From Spirochaetota bacterium (lineage in GTDB: Bacteria > Spirochaetota > Leptospiria > Turneriellales > Turneriellaceae), in NCBI GenBank assembly GCA_029561505.1, contig JAKQXK010000614.1:1-15495 (forward strand): DNA of 15,495 nt. The letters are read 5' to 3'. The notes beneath the pieces were generated by a model. The model saw only the letters and a list, made by a program, of their open reading frames with translations, ran no database searches and was not told the origin of the DNA. Position 1 is the first letter of the stretch; every line of letters begins with the position of its first letter. Position numbers and translations under genes: made by a program. Below are positions 6,881-14,639 of the stretch, piece after piece.

Positions 6881-7405
6881 ATGTCTTCTGATGTGAACTA
6901 TGCGCGCGCCGACGAGCTCGCGACGCTTGTTGAAGAGCGTTTTATGCAGCTCATTGAACAGGGCGCATTCGCCGACCTCGAACCCCGGTTGCTCGAACTC
7001 GCCAAAAGCGGCAACGAAGACCAGGCAGTGACGCTGTCGCTGCAGTTTCGGCTCTCTGATTCAGAACGAGAGCGCGAGGTGATCGTCGCTGAAACCAGCC
7101 GGGCATTTCTGAGCGATGGCGACACTTACGATTTTAACAACAATGAAGCGACCATGCGATACCTCTGCGACGGCGAGATCAAAGTGTTTCAACGCAACAG
7201 CTGCCCGCATTGCTGGGGCGACTGGCCCAATAAGGTGAAAGATCCGGTTTGTCCCGATTGCGGCTATGAACTCGGTAACCAGGTCAAGATTCTGATCGAC
7301 GACAACGCCTGCCCCCACTGTCTCGAGGGCAGGGTCTCTAGCCAAGAACCACGCTGCGATGCTTGCGGCGAGCAGGTCGAAGAGCGATTCGTGAGCTGGG
7401 GTTAA
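6881..7405 (+). CDS. hypothetical protein with two C4 zinc ribbons
   Basis: A 174-residue cytoplasmic protein I do not recognise by name. The first 95 residues are acidic and helix-forming (for example ELATLVEERFMQLIEQGAF). The C-terminal half carries two CxxC-CxxC zinc-binding units: CPHC at 108-111 with CPDC at 124-127, and CPHC at 144-147 with CDAC at 159-162. Such double ribbons act in nucleic-acid or protein binding, but nothing here fixes which. The ATG at 6881 has no evident Shine-Dalgarno sequence; no better in-frame start was seen. It stands alone: divergent from the glutathione peroxidase operon and convergent with the serine hydrolase gene, whose stop is 8 nt away. The regular cysteine pattern makes it a real gene. 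Confidence 0.8.
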   Translation: MSSDVNYARADELATLVEERFMQLIEQGAFADLEPRLLELAKSGNEDQAVTLSLQFRLSDSEREREVIVAETSRAFLSDGDTYDFNNNEATMRYLCDGEIKVFQRNSCPHCWGDWPNKVKDPVCPDCGYELGNQVKILIDDNACPHCLEGRVSSQEPRCDACGEQVEERFVSWG

Positions 7406-7413
7406 CGGGTAAT

Positions 7414-8685
7414 TTAGGGCAATCCGTTAGCCACGTCGACTGCGCGGTAGAGTGCGTTCCAGAATTTCTCTTTTACGTCGGTGCCGTTGGGCAGCATCTG
7501 TGTTAAAAGAATAATCGTCAGCTTTCGTTCGGGGTCGACACGGTAAAACGTGCCGTACGCACCTGTCCAGCCAAATGAGCCGACTGAATCTCTAACTCCT
7601 GAGCCCGTGCGCTCGGTCGTTTCAAAACCGTAACCAAAACCAAAGCCACGGCCGGCTGGCGAGACACCGATCTGCGATGTCGTCATGAGCTTAACACTTT
7701 CTGGGCGCAGAATCTTGAGGCCGTTTATCGTGCCACCGAGGCGAATCATCTCAAGAAACTTCGCATAATCGGCCGCCGTCGACAAGAGCCCTGCCCCACC
7801 CGAATAACATTTTTTCGGACCGTCGCTATAACCGCCGAGCATGCCGACACGCTCGGCTTTGCCGTCTTTGCTGCCATAGACGACGGCAAGACGATCACGA
7901 TCCATCGCGGGAATAAAGAAGTGTGTGTCATTCATCGCCAGCGGCCCGGTGATGCGCTTGCGAATGAAGGCGTCGAGGCTCTGTTTTGAAGCGCGCTCGA
8001 TCACGCACCCCAGAATATCGGTGCTGTAGCCGTAAATAAAACCGTCGCCCGGTTGCTTCGCAAGCGGAAGTTCAGCCAACTTTTCAGCGATCTCGCAGAT
8101 CGGTGCATCGAGCCCTGTGAGATTCCACGGCGAACCGAGCGCGGGGCCAAGGCCTTCGGCACGGTAGATCTCCGCAATTTCGCCCTGCGTGCCATACGAA
8201 ATGCCGGCTGTGTGCGTCAGCAACTGGTGAATCGTGATCGGCCGAATCGCCGGCTCGGCCGCCCAGGTGTTCGTGTCGGGCGAACGCACCATCACCCGCG
8301 TTGCGGCAAAGGCGCTGATGTACTTGCTCAGCGGGTCGTGCAGTGAAATTTTTTTCTCTTCGACAAGCAACAGAACCGCGGCAGAAGTTATGGCTTTCGT
8401 GAATGAAGCAATTCGAAAAAGCGTGTGGCCCAGCATGGGTTTCTGTTCTTCGCGATCGCGCCACCCGGTTGCGCGCTCGTAAAAAGGCTGACCATCGCGC
8501 AAGGCCAGCGCCACGACACCTGCGAGCTGACCTGAACCGACAAACTTATCGAGCAGCCGGTCGATACGAGCGAGGCGCCGCTCGAGACGATTCGAACAGC
8601 TGAGCGATGTGACATTGCATGACCCAACAACAGCAAACGCCGAGACGAGTGCAAGCACCGCAATGTGCCGCAGCCTGCGCTTCAC
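7414..8685 (-). CDS. serine beta-lactamase-like hydrolase (class C/esterase type), probable lipoprotein
   Basis: A 423-residue exported enzyme of the beta-lactamase/penicillin-binding-protein fold (PF00144). This family contains many esterases and peptidases besides true lactamases. The nucleophile motif is SFTK (S94, K97). The second motif is around Y218 in YGYSTD, and the third box reads GWTGAYGT (372-379) in place of the KTG/HTG of classical enzymes. LLTHTAGISYG and YSGGAGLLSTAADYAKF are typical of the esterase-like branch. The N-terminus has a basic start, a hydrophobic core and a lipobox VGSC (C23), so it is probably membrane-anchored. The GTG start at 8685 overlaps the acyltransferase stop (GTGA) with AGGTG 5 nt upstream. 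This coupling suggests the two act on the same envelope substrate. Antibiotic resistance is not implied. Confidence 0.88.
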   Translation of the reverse strand: MKRRLRHIAVLALVSAFAVVGSCNVTSLSCSNRLERRLARIDRLLDKFVGSGQLAGVVALALRDGQPFYERATGWRDREEQKPMLGHTLFRIASFTKAITSAAVLLLVEEKKISLHDPLSKYISAFAATRVMVRSPDTNTWAAEPAIRPITIHQLLTHTAGISYGTQGEIAEIYRAEGLGPALGSPWNLTGLDAPICEIAEKLAELPLAKQPGDGFIYGYSTDILGCVIERASKQSLDAFIRKRITGPLAMNDTHFFIPAMDRDRLAVVYGSKDGKAERVGMLGGYSDGPKKCYSGGAGLLSTAADYAKFLEMIRLGGTINGLKILRPESVKLMTTSQIGVSPAGRGFGFGYGFETTERTGSGVRDSVGSFGWTGAYGTFYRVDPERKLTIILLTQMLPNGTDVKEKFWNALYRAVDVANGLP

Positions 8686-10763
8686 GGCGCACCTGCCGGC
8701 GATTGGCCCTTCAGGGCAGCCATGCGCAGAAGAAGTTCTTTTTCAAGATATGGAGTCAGAGTATTCACGAAGGTTTCAGTCAGGTGGTGCTGGTCGCGGT
8801 ACACCACGACGTTGCCTATCACGGGCGGGCACTCGTCTTTCGTGCAGAAATATTGTGTGAGGTTGATTGTCGCAACATCTTTCATTCCGTCGGCGGCGAG
8901 CATCATCGTGTCTGTCATGCTGTCGAGCGTCAGCTCGCGCGGGCGAAAGCACTTCTTGATATCTTTGCGGTAATAATAGAGACAGGGTGGTACATCCATC
9001 CATTTGCCTTTGTGGTATTTCATGAGCGGATTATCTTTTACCGCGATAATCTTCGTGCCGTTCGCGATAAATTTTTGCCAGATGTCACGAAAGCCCTTCA
9101 CCTGGCGTTCGACCGGCGGCAGCTGGCCATAAACGCCCGTGAGACCTCCCGAGGTGACGACGAATGCAGGCTTTTCTTGCAGCACCCACTTCGTCATGTT
9201 TGAGCGCCACCAGTCGCAGTCGGTGCGCACTGCGCCGTCGCGCCAGAGGGGAAAATCACCCATGGGACACGCAACCTTCACAATCACGAGCAGCCGCCAG
9301 TCATGCTTTTTCGCGAGAGCTTCGAGCGCCGGCGCATAGTGCATCGCATGCGAGTCGCCGACAAGCGCGATGGTCAGTTTGCCGTTGGGGTTGCCATATT
9401 CGCAGAGTTTACCTTTTACCTGGCACATGAGGTATTTGTATTTCATGTCGACGTATGCCGCCACCGGGTCGGGCTTCAGCGGTACACCCTCGGGCACAGG
9501 CGCAGGCCGCACCGGGTCAAATGCGGCAGCACCGGGATATTTCGGGTCGCCGATGACCGCTTCGAAATCTTGCGTGGCAACTTTGTCGACCTGCCGGCGC
9601 TGGTACACATTCAGCAAGGCGCCCGCCCCGGCAGTCGTGAATATCATGAACACCGAAACCAGAAATGCATTGCGCAGAAAAGCGCCGCGCGATGCGGATT
9701 GCAGAAGTTCTGCGATACGGCCCCGCCGAAACGGGTCTTCAACGAGGTACTTGCTCAAGGCGGCAAGCAGCAGGCTGCCCAGAATCACAATGACCGCACT
9801 GAGGCGCGACGCCTCTTCACCGAAAGGCCGCGTGAACACAACCAAAGGCCAATGCCATAGGTAGATAGAGTAAGACAGATCGCCGATGTACTGCATGGGT
9901 CTCGCCGACAGCAGCCGATGCGGCGAATACGGAGCGTCGTGGCAGATAATCAGCAACACCGTACCGAGCGTTGGCAGAAGTGCCACATAACCCGGGAAAC
10001 GCAGCGATTCGTTGATGAAAAAGACAGAAGCGATGACCGCAGCGAACCCTAGCCAGCCGAAGACGCTGCGCAAAGCGCGCGACAGACGCAAGCGGCTGTA
10101 GATGAGTGCCAGCAACGCGCCGAGCGCGAGTTCCCACGCGCGCGTCGTGGTCTTGAAATATGACGCTCCAGAATTGGGGTCGGGTATTACCGACAGCGTC
10201 AGCGACGCACCGATAACCACCAGCACCACAACTAAACCCTGAAAGCGCAGGCTGCGTCGGCCGCGGGCGGCAAGCACACCGCAAAGCGCAACGATGGGCG
10301 GCCAGAAAATATAGAATTGCTCTTCGATTGAGAGTGACCAGAAATGTTGCACCGGTGTGGCCAGTTGCCCCTGAGCCCAATAGTCGACCGATTGCAGAAC
10401 CAGCGCCCAGTTTTCAAAATAGAGCGCCGCAGCGAGAGCGTGCATACCCGTCGATATCCACAGCGGTTGGGGCAGAAACACCAGCGTGCCGCCGACGATC
10501 ACGAGCAGCACTAATGAGGCTGCGGGCAGAAGGCGCAAGAAGCGACGGGCCCAGAAACGGGGTAGATCCACACGACCTGTGGCTGCATGCTCGGCAACCA
10601 GCAGCGATGTGATCAGAAAACCTGAAATCACAAAGAAGACATCGACGCCGACAAAACCGCCGCGAAATGTCTGCGGCCAGACGTGAAAGACCAGCACCGC
10701 GATAACTGCAATGGCGCGCATGCCTTGCAGGTCAGGTCGGTAATTGATGAGGCGCTTGCTCAT
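8682..10763 (-). CDS. membrane O-acyltransferase with C-terminal SGNH domain (OafA/YrhL type)
   Basis: A 693-residue membrane enzyme that transfers acyl groups, usually acetyl, to extracytoplasmic glycans such as O-antigen or peptidoglycan. The acyltransferase-3 domain (about 5-385) starts with YRPDLQGMRAIAVIAVLVFH, including the essential-type H27, followed by FFVISGFL, WSLSIEEQFY and SYSIYLWHWP, with roughly ten or more hydrophobic segments. After a linker, a periplasmic SGNH hydrolase-like domain (about 440-680) shows GDSH (S471) and the D-x-x-H pair in DQHH (D657, H660). Several cysteines there could form disulfides. The frame extends 4 codons upstream to a TTG at 10775, but I prefer the ATG at 10763 because it starts right before the conserved opening motif. 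It overlaps the downstream hydrolase gene by 4 nt. Confidence 0.93.
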   Translation of the reverse strand: MSKRLINYRPDLQGMRAIAVIAVLVFHVWPQTFRGGFVGVDVFFVISGFLITSLLVAEHAATGRVDLPRFWARRFLRLLPAASLVLLVIVGGTLVFLPQPLWISTGMHALAAALYFENWALVLQSVDYWAQGQLATPVQHFWSLSIEEQFYIFWPPIVALCGVLAARGRRSLRFQGLVVVLVVIGASLTLSVIPDPNSGASYFKTTTRAWELALGALLALIYSRLRLSRALRSVFGWLGFAAVIASVFFINESLRFPGYVALLPTLGTVLLIICHDAPYSPHRLLSARPMQYIGDLSYSIYLWHWPLVVFTRPFGEEASRLSAVIVILGSLLLAALSKYLVEDPFRRGRIAELLQSASRGAFLRNAFLVSVFMIFTTAGAGALLNVYQRRQVDKVATQDFEAVIGDPKYPGAAAFDPVRPAPVPEGVPLKPDPVAAYVDMKYKYLMCQVKGKLCEYGNPNGKLTIALVGDSHAMHYAPALEALAKKHDWRLLVIVKVACPMGDFPLWRDGAVRTDCDWWRSNMTKWVLQEKPAFVVTSGGLTGVYGQLPPVERQVKGFRDIWQKFIANGTKIIAVKDNPLMKYHKGKWMDVPPCLYYYRKDIKKCFRPRELTLDSMTDTMMLAADGMKDVATINLTQYFCTKDECPPVIGNVVVYRDQHHLTETFVNTLTPYLEKELLLRMAALKGQSPAGAP

Positions 10764-10822
10764 GGCTCGCGCCAAGGTTACTGAGGTGCGATATTCTGAA
10801 TAGCAGTCTGCAAGGCTGAGAG

Positions 10823-10842
10823 ATGCCCGGTTGCACGGGCAT
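10823..10842. repeat. hairpin-forming inverted repeat ATGCCCG-N6-CGGGCAT
   Basis: A perfect 7-bp stem with a 6-nt loop lies in the 102-nt gap between the small membrane-protein gene and the acyltransferase gene. Neither strand has a T-tract after it, so it is not a standard terminator. It could be a weak terminator, an RNA-processing element or an operator. A second small stem (ACCGCT-ACTA-AGCGGT, 10859-10874) spans the stop codon of the membrane-protein gene. Confidence 0.45.
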
Positions 10843-10865
10843 GACCTAATGCTACATTACCGCTA

Positions 10866-11255
10866 CTAAGCGGTCAGCACCAGAATGGTAATATTGAGGC
10901 CCGCCAGCAGCGCAGCGATTGGCGTCCATAACAGCCGCTCGGGTCGACTGCGCGAGATGGCGTTCATGAAGGTGCCGAGCACAGCATAACCGGTGACCAC
11001 CCACGCAAAAATTCGCGAGAGTGACACATTTTCTGAAATATTGAGAACTGCGGCCTGTTGCAGATTTACCGCGGCGAAAGCGAGCAAAACACAGCCCGAA
11101 AACACGCTCGCGATGCGCAGATGGCGCGGCAGTACACCTTTGTTCTGCCCGCCGAATGCATATTCGCCCCACGGTTTGCCGGCCACGAGAAATACCTGAA
11201 AAACGGCGATGCCGATGTGCAAGGCGGCCGATATGAGTGCAAGTATCAAAATCAT
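10866..11255 (-). CDS. small four-helix membrane protein of unknown function
   Basis: A 129-residue integral membrane protein with four predicted transmembrane helices (about 1-25, 47-68, 81-100, 109-128). Between helices 1 and 2 is a polar, conserved-looking loop, GKPWGEYAFGGQNKGVLP (27-43), which recalls an uncharacterised bacterial membrane family with a PWG...GG...GVLP pattern. No catalytic motif is visible. A TTG one codon upstream would also be in frame, but the ATG at 11255 forms a TGATG stop/start junction with the CPBP protease gene and has AGG 8 nt upstream. The one-base overlap implies translational coupling, so the protein may be a partner or accessory of that protease; this is inferred from position only. 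Confidence 0.75.
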   Translation of the reverse strand: MILILALISAALHIGIAVFQVFLVAGKPWGEYAFGGQNKGVLPRHLRIASVFSGCVLLAFAAVNLQQAAVLNISENVSLSRIFAWVVTGYAVLGTFMNAISRSRPERLLWTPIAALLAGLNITILVLTA

Positions 11256-11950
11256 CAATTGCCTGCGAGCAGCATCGCCGAAAAGATTACCACGTCAAGG
11301 CATGCATGAATTGACCACGCCCAGAAGATGCCGCCGGTTTCTTGCATCGATTTAGCGAGCAGCCAACCCAAAAAGCCCGCCATGAGTACGCCGAGATATC
11401 CCCCCGGTGCGCCAAAATAATGCGCGCAGCCGAAAATGACGCCTGAAACGACCGGAGCGCTTTTTTTCAGGCGATGGCTTTCGAAGGCTGAAACGATGCT
11501 ATGCCTGAAGATGAGCTCTTCGACAAGCGAGTTAGAAATTGCAAGGCCCAACGCGACGGGCAACACCGCCATAACACGCGTCACAGAGAAACTCTCGACG
11601 GGTATTTGCTGCGAAATAACCGCAGCCGTCACGAGAGTCAGAACAATGCCAAACTGCCAGCCCTGTCTGGCCCAATTTTCGCCCTGTTTGATCATGAGCC
11701 AGCGCACGGGCGCCATTTCGCCCGTGAATCGGTTCAAGCTAAGAAAACGTATCGCGTCTGCCCGGTGCGACAGAGTGGCAAAAATGAAGACGGTTAACGC
11801 GACAACCCAGGCGAAAAGCTGGTATCTGAAGAGCCGGTGAACCACAGGCTTAACATGAGCCAAATCTGCGAGGTGAGGTATCGCCAGCAAAGCCGCGGCC
11901 GCAACAGCAACGAGCAGCACGACGAGATAGATCGAACGCAAAAAGGCCAT
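11255..11950 (-). CDS. CPBP-family intramembrane metalloprotease (CAAX/Abi type)
   Basis: A 231-residue multi-pass membrane protein of the CPBP family (PF02517), relatives of the Rce1 CAAX protease. The signature motifs are present: EELIFR (E144, E145, R149), FGCAH (F173, H177) and a last-motif histidine H215 in HACLD. Around six to eight hydrophobic segments are visible. Bacterial members serve in peptide maturation, bacteriocin self-immunity or signal-related proteolysis; the substrate here is unknown. No Shine-Dalgarno sequence precedes the ATG at 11950. A promoter is placed so that transcription would begin at or next to the start codon, so the mRNA may be leaderless. Translation couples to the downstream four-helix protein by TGATG. 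Confidence 0.88.
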   Translation of the reverse strand: MAFLRSIYLVVLLVAVAAAALLAIPHLADLAHVKPVVHRLFRYQLFAWVVALTVFIFATLSHRADAIRFLSLNRFTGEMAPVRWLMIKQGENWARQGWQFGIVLTLVTAAVISQQIPVESFSVTRVMAVLPVALGLAISNSLVEELIFRHSIVSAFESHRLKKSAPVVSGVIFGCAHYFGAPGGYLGVLMAGFLGWLLAKSMQETGGIFWAWSIHACLDVVIFSAMLLAGN

Positions 11951-11956
11951 AGAGAC

Positions 11957-11984
11957 AATATATATCTATTAGATATAGTATCAA
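11957..11984 (-). promoter_or_regulatory. sigma-70-type promoter of the CPBP protease operon
   Basis: TTGATA (11984-11979, five of six to the -35 consensus) and TATATT (11962-11957, five of six to the -10) are separated by 16 nt. Start of transcription about 7 nt after the -10 would fall at about 11950, the A of the ATG codon itself. The spacer is almost filled by a perfect palindrome, so a repressor bound there would block polymerase. Confidence 0.55.
11961..11977. promoter_or_regulatory. 17-nt perfect palindrome TATATCTA-T-TAGATATA, putative operator
   Basis: Eight-base arms flank a single central T in the gap between the divergent CPBP protease and LamG lipoprotein genes. The palindrome lies between the -35 and -10 of the minus-strand promoter. 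It also abuts a plus-strand TATAGT (11974-11979) that could be a -10 for the lipoprotein gene. The binding factor is not encoded next to it and is unknown. Confidence 0.5.
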
Positions 11985-12086
11985 ATAAAAATGCCTTTGC
12001 GTTTGCGGCGGTGCGCCCTGTGCAGTTGGCGTTTATCTGCACTGCGTCGCACTTGTCGGGGTGTTTCAGTCTTCTTTTGTTACCCC

Positions 12087-13688
12087 ATGATCGCGCGCAG
12101 TTTCGCATTTTATTTGGTGTTCGCAGTTGCCGTTCTTGCCGCGGCATGCGGGGGCAGACCGACTACGAATGACCCCCGGCTCAAGGCAAAACTTGCGCTG
12201 CGCCTCGCCGACGGCTCGCCCATTTCACAAGATGGCAGCGACGAATATAACCCGCACCTGTTAAAACTACCCAACAACTATCTCGCCTTGGTTTTCGGTT
12301 CGAACCGCGGCTGCGCAGCTTCTTGCGCTGACCACAACCTATTCATCGCAGCGTCGCTTACTCCATTTAATGGCGACACATTGCCATTCTTCTCGACCCC
12401 GGTGCCTGTCACACTCGCGGGCTCCGCCTGGCTTAACGACTCGGCACCTATTAATTTCACGGCAAAGGTCTCGGGCAGCAGCGTGGTTGTCTATGCCAAC
12501 GTGGCGAGCGCCGGTTACGAATTACAATACGTAGAGGTGCAGGCGAATGGCGAGCATGCCACAACGGCACTGGGCATCAGTAACCCGATTCACCAATATT
12601 CGACGGTGATCGGTATCGCGGCCGACGGAGAAAAACTGATTGTACTCGATGGCTCATCTGAAGCTTATGAGATTAATACGACACTTTCGAGCCAGGGCAA
12701 TCGCCTCATGTTTCTCGACTACGCCAATTCGGCGGTCGGGGTAAAACAAGAAAACTCTGGAGTTCAAAACGGCTACTTCGGTGCGTACGAAGGTTCAAGC
12801 TTTGCAACAACGGATTCACAGCCCATCGGCCCGCTGGTTACACTCGATATCGGCCTCGGCGAAGCGGGCCTCGCCATCTGGACGATCAATACCTTCTTTC
12901 AAGACAACGCCGTGAACGACATCGTGCTTTTTACTGCGTTCGACGGCATCAGCGAAGACATGTATGTGCTCACCTCGCACACCGCGGGCGACCTGTGGGA
13001 CACAACCGGATTCTTCAGCTTTGAGGCATTCTTACCCGAGCTGCCGACGGGCGATGTCTACCTGCAATATGAAAATGATCTCAGCAACGCGGGTACGAAT
13101 ATCTGGTCGGCTACAAATACCGGCGTCACGTTTGCCTCAGGAAACCACGTAGCCGGCAACTATTCGGGTAATTTCAACGGTTCAGGCTATTTCAGTTTCG
13201 GCACTCAAGATGTCGGCGACACCTTCACAATTGCTACTTGGGTGAACCCCAGCAGCAGCTCTTCGACCTATACTATCGCTGCGAATTCTGGCTCGGCTGC
13301 AAATGCCGCGGGGTTTCGTTTCTACATTGTTCAACCGAATCTGAAAATTGTTTTCGAAACCGGCGATGGCACGAATGGCTCGAGCGTTGAAGCTGCGGTA
13401 TTTCCCGGGCCGGGTGATCTTTTTGTACCCGGTGAGTGGCACCATGTGGCGGTGCAGGTTGATCGGTTAAGTGGCTATGCTTTAATTTTTTTAGATGGCG
13501 CGGTCGTCGGCAGCGGGCTTGTTAACCAGAGCTTCGCAACCTCAGCGGCGCTGCGGTTTGGCAGCACAACTGACGGGTCAAACCTCTTCACCGGTGAACT
13601 CGACGAGACCTATTATTTTTCGCGCGCGCTCGACCCGCTTGAGGTAATGGTGCTGTCGATGATTGACCGTTACCAGAACCCTCCGTAG
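12087..13688 (+). CDS. LamG/concanavalin-fold domain lipoprotein
   Basis: A 533-residue exported protein. Its N-terminus is a classical signal peptide (SFAFYLVFAVAVLAAACGG) ending at C21 with Leu at -4, a pattern accepted for spirochaete lipoproteins, so it is probably anchored in a membrane and may face the cell surface. The middle (about 30-320) is strand-rich, with no named domain. The C-terminal part (about 326-533) matches the laminin-G-like jelly-roll (LamG_3) pattern: YSGNFNGSGYFSFG, DTFTIATWVNP, GEWHHVAVQVDR, YALIFLDGAVVGSG and FTGELDETYYFSRALDPLEV. Such domains bind glycans or host proteins. The frame opens 32 codons earlier at 11991, but those residues are arginine-rich and precede the signal peptide, so the ATG at 12087 was chosen. 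No Shine-Dalgarno sequence is obvious. Confidence 0.85.
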   Translation: MIARSFAFYLVFAVAVLAAACGGRPTTNDPRLKAKLALRLADGSPISQDGSDEYNPHLLKLPNNYLALVFGSNRGCAASCADHNLFIAASLTPFNGDTLPFFSTPVPVTLAGSAWLNDSAPINFTAKVSGSSVVVYANVASAGYELQYVEVQANGEHATTALGISNPIHQYSTVIGIAADGEKLIVLDGSSEAYEINTTLSSQGNRLMFLDYANSAVGVKQENSGVQNGYFGAYEGSSFATTDSQPIGPLVTLDIGLGEAGLAIWTINTFFQDNAVNDIVLFTAFDGISEDMYVLTSHTAGDLWDTTGFFSFEAFLPELPTGDVYLQYENDLSNAGTNIWSATNTGVTFASGNHVAGNYSGNFNGSGYFSFGTQDVGDTFTIATWVNPSSSSSTYTIAANSGSAANAAGFRFYIVQPNLKIVFETGDGTNGSSVEAAVFPGPGDLFVPGEWHHVAVQVDRLSGYALIFLDGAVVGSGLVNQSFATSAALRFGSTTDGSNLFTGELDETYYFSRALDPLEVMVLSMIDRYQNPP

Positions 13689-13794
13689 TACCACGTAGAT
13701 TTTCCCGTGCACGCGCTGATGACTTTTGTGCAGATATAGGCTAAGTTCTCAATATCAGAAAGGCCAAGAAGCCGATCTGGTAAGTGAGGACAAC

Positions 13795-14076
13795 ATGAAA
13801 AAGATGATTCTAGCAACAGCACTGGTTTTTGCAGGTGCAATCGCGGCAGTCGAAGTTCTGCCAAACGACGCGAAGCTTTCAAGCTGCGAGCGTATCGGTG
13901 AAGTCAAAGCGGGTGACGCGTTTGCAACACTCGACCGCGACACAGCAATCGCTTCGGTGAAAGCTCAGGCAAAAGAAAAAGAAGCCAACAAGATTTTTCT
14001 TGATGTGACTTCGGTCAACCACGGCAAACTGGGCAAACAGTACATCGCCAAGGCTGTCGCCTGGAAATGCAACTGA
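13795..14076 (+). CDS. small exported DUF4156-like protein
   Basis: A 93-residue protein with a signal peptide (MKKMILATALVFAGAIAAVE) and a short mature domain. The mature part recalls the DUF4156 pattern: C-x-x-I-G-E-V near the start (C31) and an Ala/Lys-rich helix followed by AN-x-I-F-L-D (about 65-74). Function is unknown for that family. C31 and C92 could form a disulfide in the periplasm. The ATG at 13795 has GAGG 5 nt upstream; an earlier in-frame ATG at 13726 would put 23 polar residues before the signal peptide and was rejected. It lies 106 nt after the LamG lipoprotein gene and is followed by a strong terminator, so it could be transcribed with that gene or alone. Confidence 0.78.
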   Translation: MKKMILATALVFAGAIAAVEVLPNDAKLSSCERIGEVKAGDAFATLDRDTAIASVKAQAKEKEANKIFLDVTSVNHGKLGKQYIAKAVAWKCN

Positions 14077-14100
14077 TCTCAACAGAGGTCTCAGTACCGG

Positions 14101-14139
14101 CCCGTTGCGGCAAAGTGCCGCAACGGGTTCTTTAGTTTT
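14101..14139 (+). terminator. Rho-independent terminator after the DUF4156-like gene
   Basis: A perfect 11-bp GC-rich stem (CCCGTTGCGGC / GCCGCAACGGG) with loop AAAGT is followed by TTCTTTAGTTTT. The T-rich side is only on the plus strand, so it ends plus-strand transcription just before the convergent DUF488 gene. Confidence 0.88.
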
Positions 14140-14156
14140 GACGGATGCAGTAAACC

Positions 14157-14600
14157 TTACTGCGCCAGATACAATCTTTTAACATAAACCGGATACTCGC
14201 GAAACAGATCGTCTGTTTCAGCGCCGAAAAGTACTCTAGCGGTGAGCATCAGCATTTCCCGGTGGCAACGCATCCCGAGCTCGCACTGGCAGACGAGGTA
14301 AACATCGCGCTGCCGGCTCATCACCGCCAGTTCGCTGAGGCGTGCCAGTGCCGCAGCACCGAGCGTGAAACGCCTTTCGTAGTCACACTGCCTGAAGGCC
14401 GCTGCGTGCCCCAGGGTTTTCTCGAAGGCCTTAAAATCTTTGAAGAGTTCCCTATCGGGTGCAAGGTCGGCGCGGTACTCGTCTCTGAGCTCTGTACTGA
14501 GGCCGCGCGGGTGAAAACACATGGCGACGACAAGGTAGGAATTCTCCCGGGTGATATTGCCTTTGCGCAGATCACTGACTGAGGCCTGTCGTATCGCCAT
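14157..14600 (-). CDS. DUF488 family protein
   Basis: A 147-residue cytoplasmic protein of the DUF488 type, whose biochemical role is unknown to me. Typical features are the opening strand YLVVAMCFHPRGL (22-34), the FKDFKAFEKTL helix region, a YERRF segment (74-78) and the cysteine cluster CQC-x5-RCHR (C104, C106, C112, H113, R114) near the C-terminus. That cluster looks like a metal- or phosphate-binding site. The ATG at 14600 is the only reasonable start and lacks a clear Shine-Dalgarno sequence. It lies 39 nt after the VOC gene on the same strand and is convergent with the DUF4156-like gene. Confidence 0.82.
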   Translation of the reverse strand: MAIRQASVSDLRKGNITRENSYLVVAMCFHPRGLSTELRDEYRADLAPDRELFKDFKAFEKTLGHAAAFRQCDYERRFTLGAAALARLSELAVMSRQRDVYLVCQCELGMRCHREMLMLTARVLFGAETDDLFREYPVYVKRLYLAQ

Positions 14601-14639
14601 GTACTTGTTGAATAGCTCGATGATTAACCCCGTTGAGGG

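Noticed and set aside
7403-7429. Inverted repeat TAACGG-N15-CCGTTA at the convergent gene ends
   Set aside because: The stem is only 6 bp with a long loop and no T-tract, too weak to call a bidirectional terminator.
8619-9203. 194-codon plus-strand open frame
   Set aside because: It is antisense to the acyltransferase SGNH domain and has His/Arg-rich shadow composition.
9303-9860. 185-codon plus-strand open frame
   Set aside because: It is antisense to the acyltransferase gene, with low-complexity basic composition and no recognisable fold.
11991-12086. Upstream in-frame start for the LamG lipoprotein
   Set aside because: It would add 32 Arg/Cys-rich residues before a textbook signal peptide.
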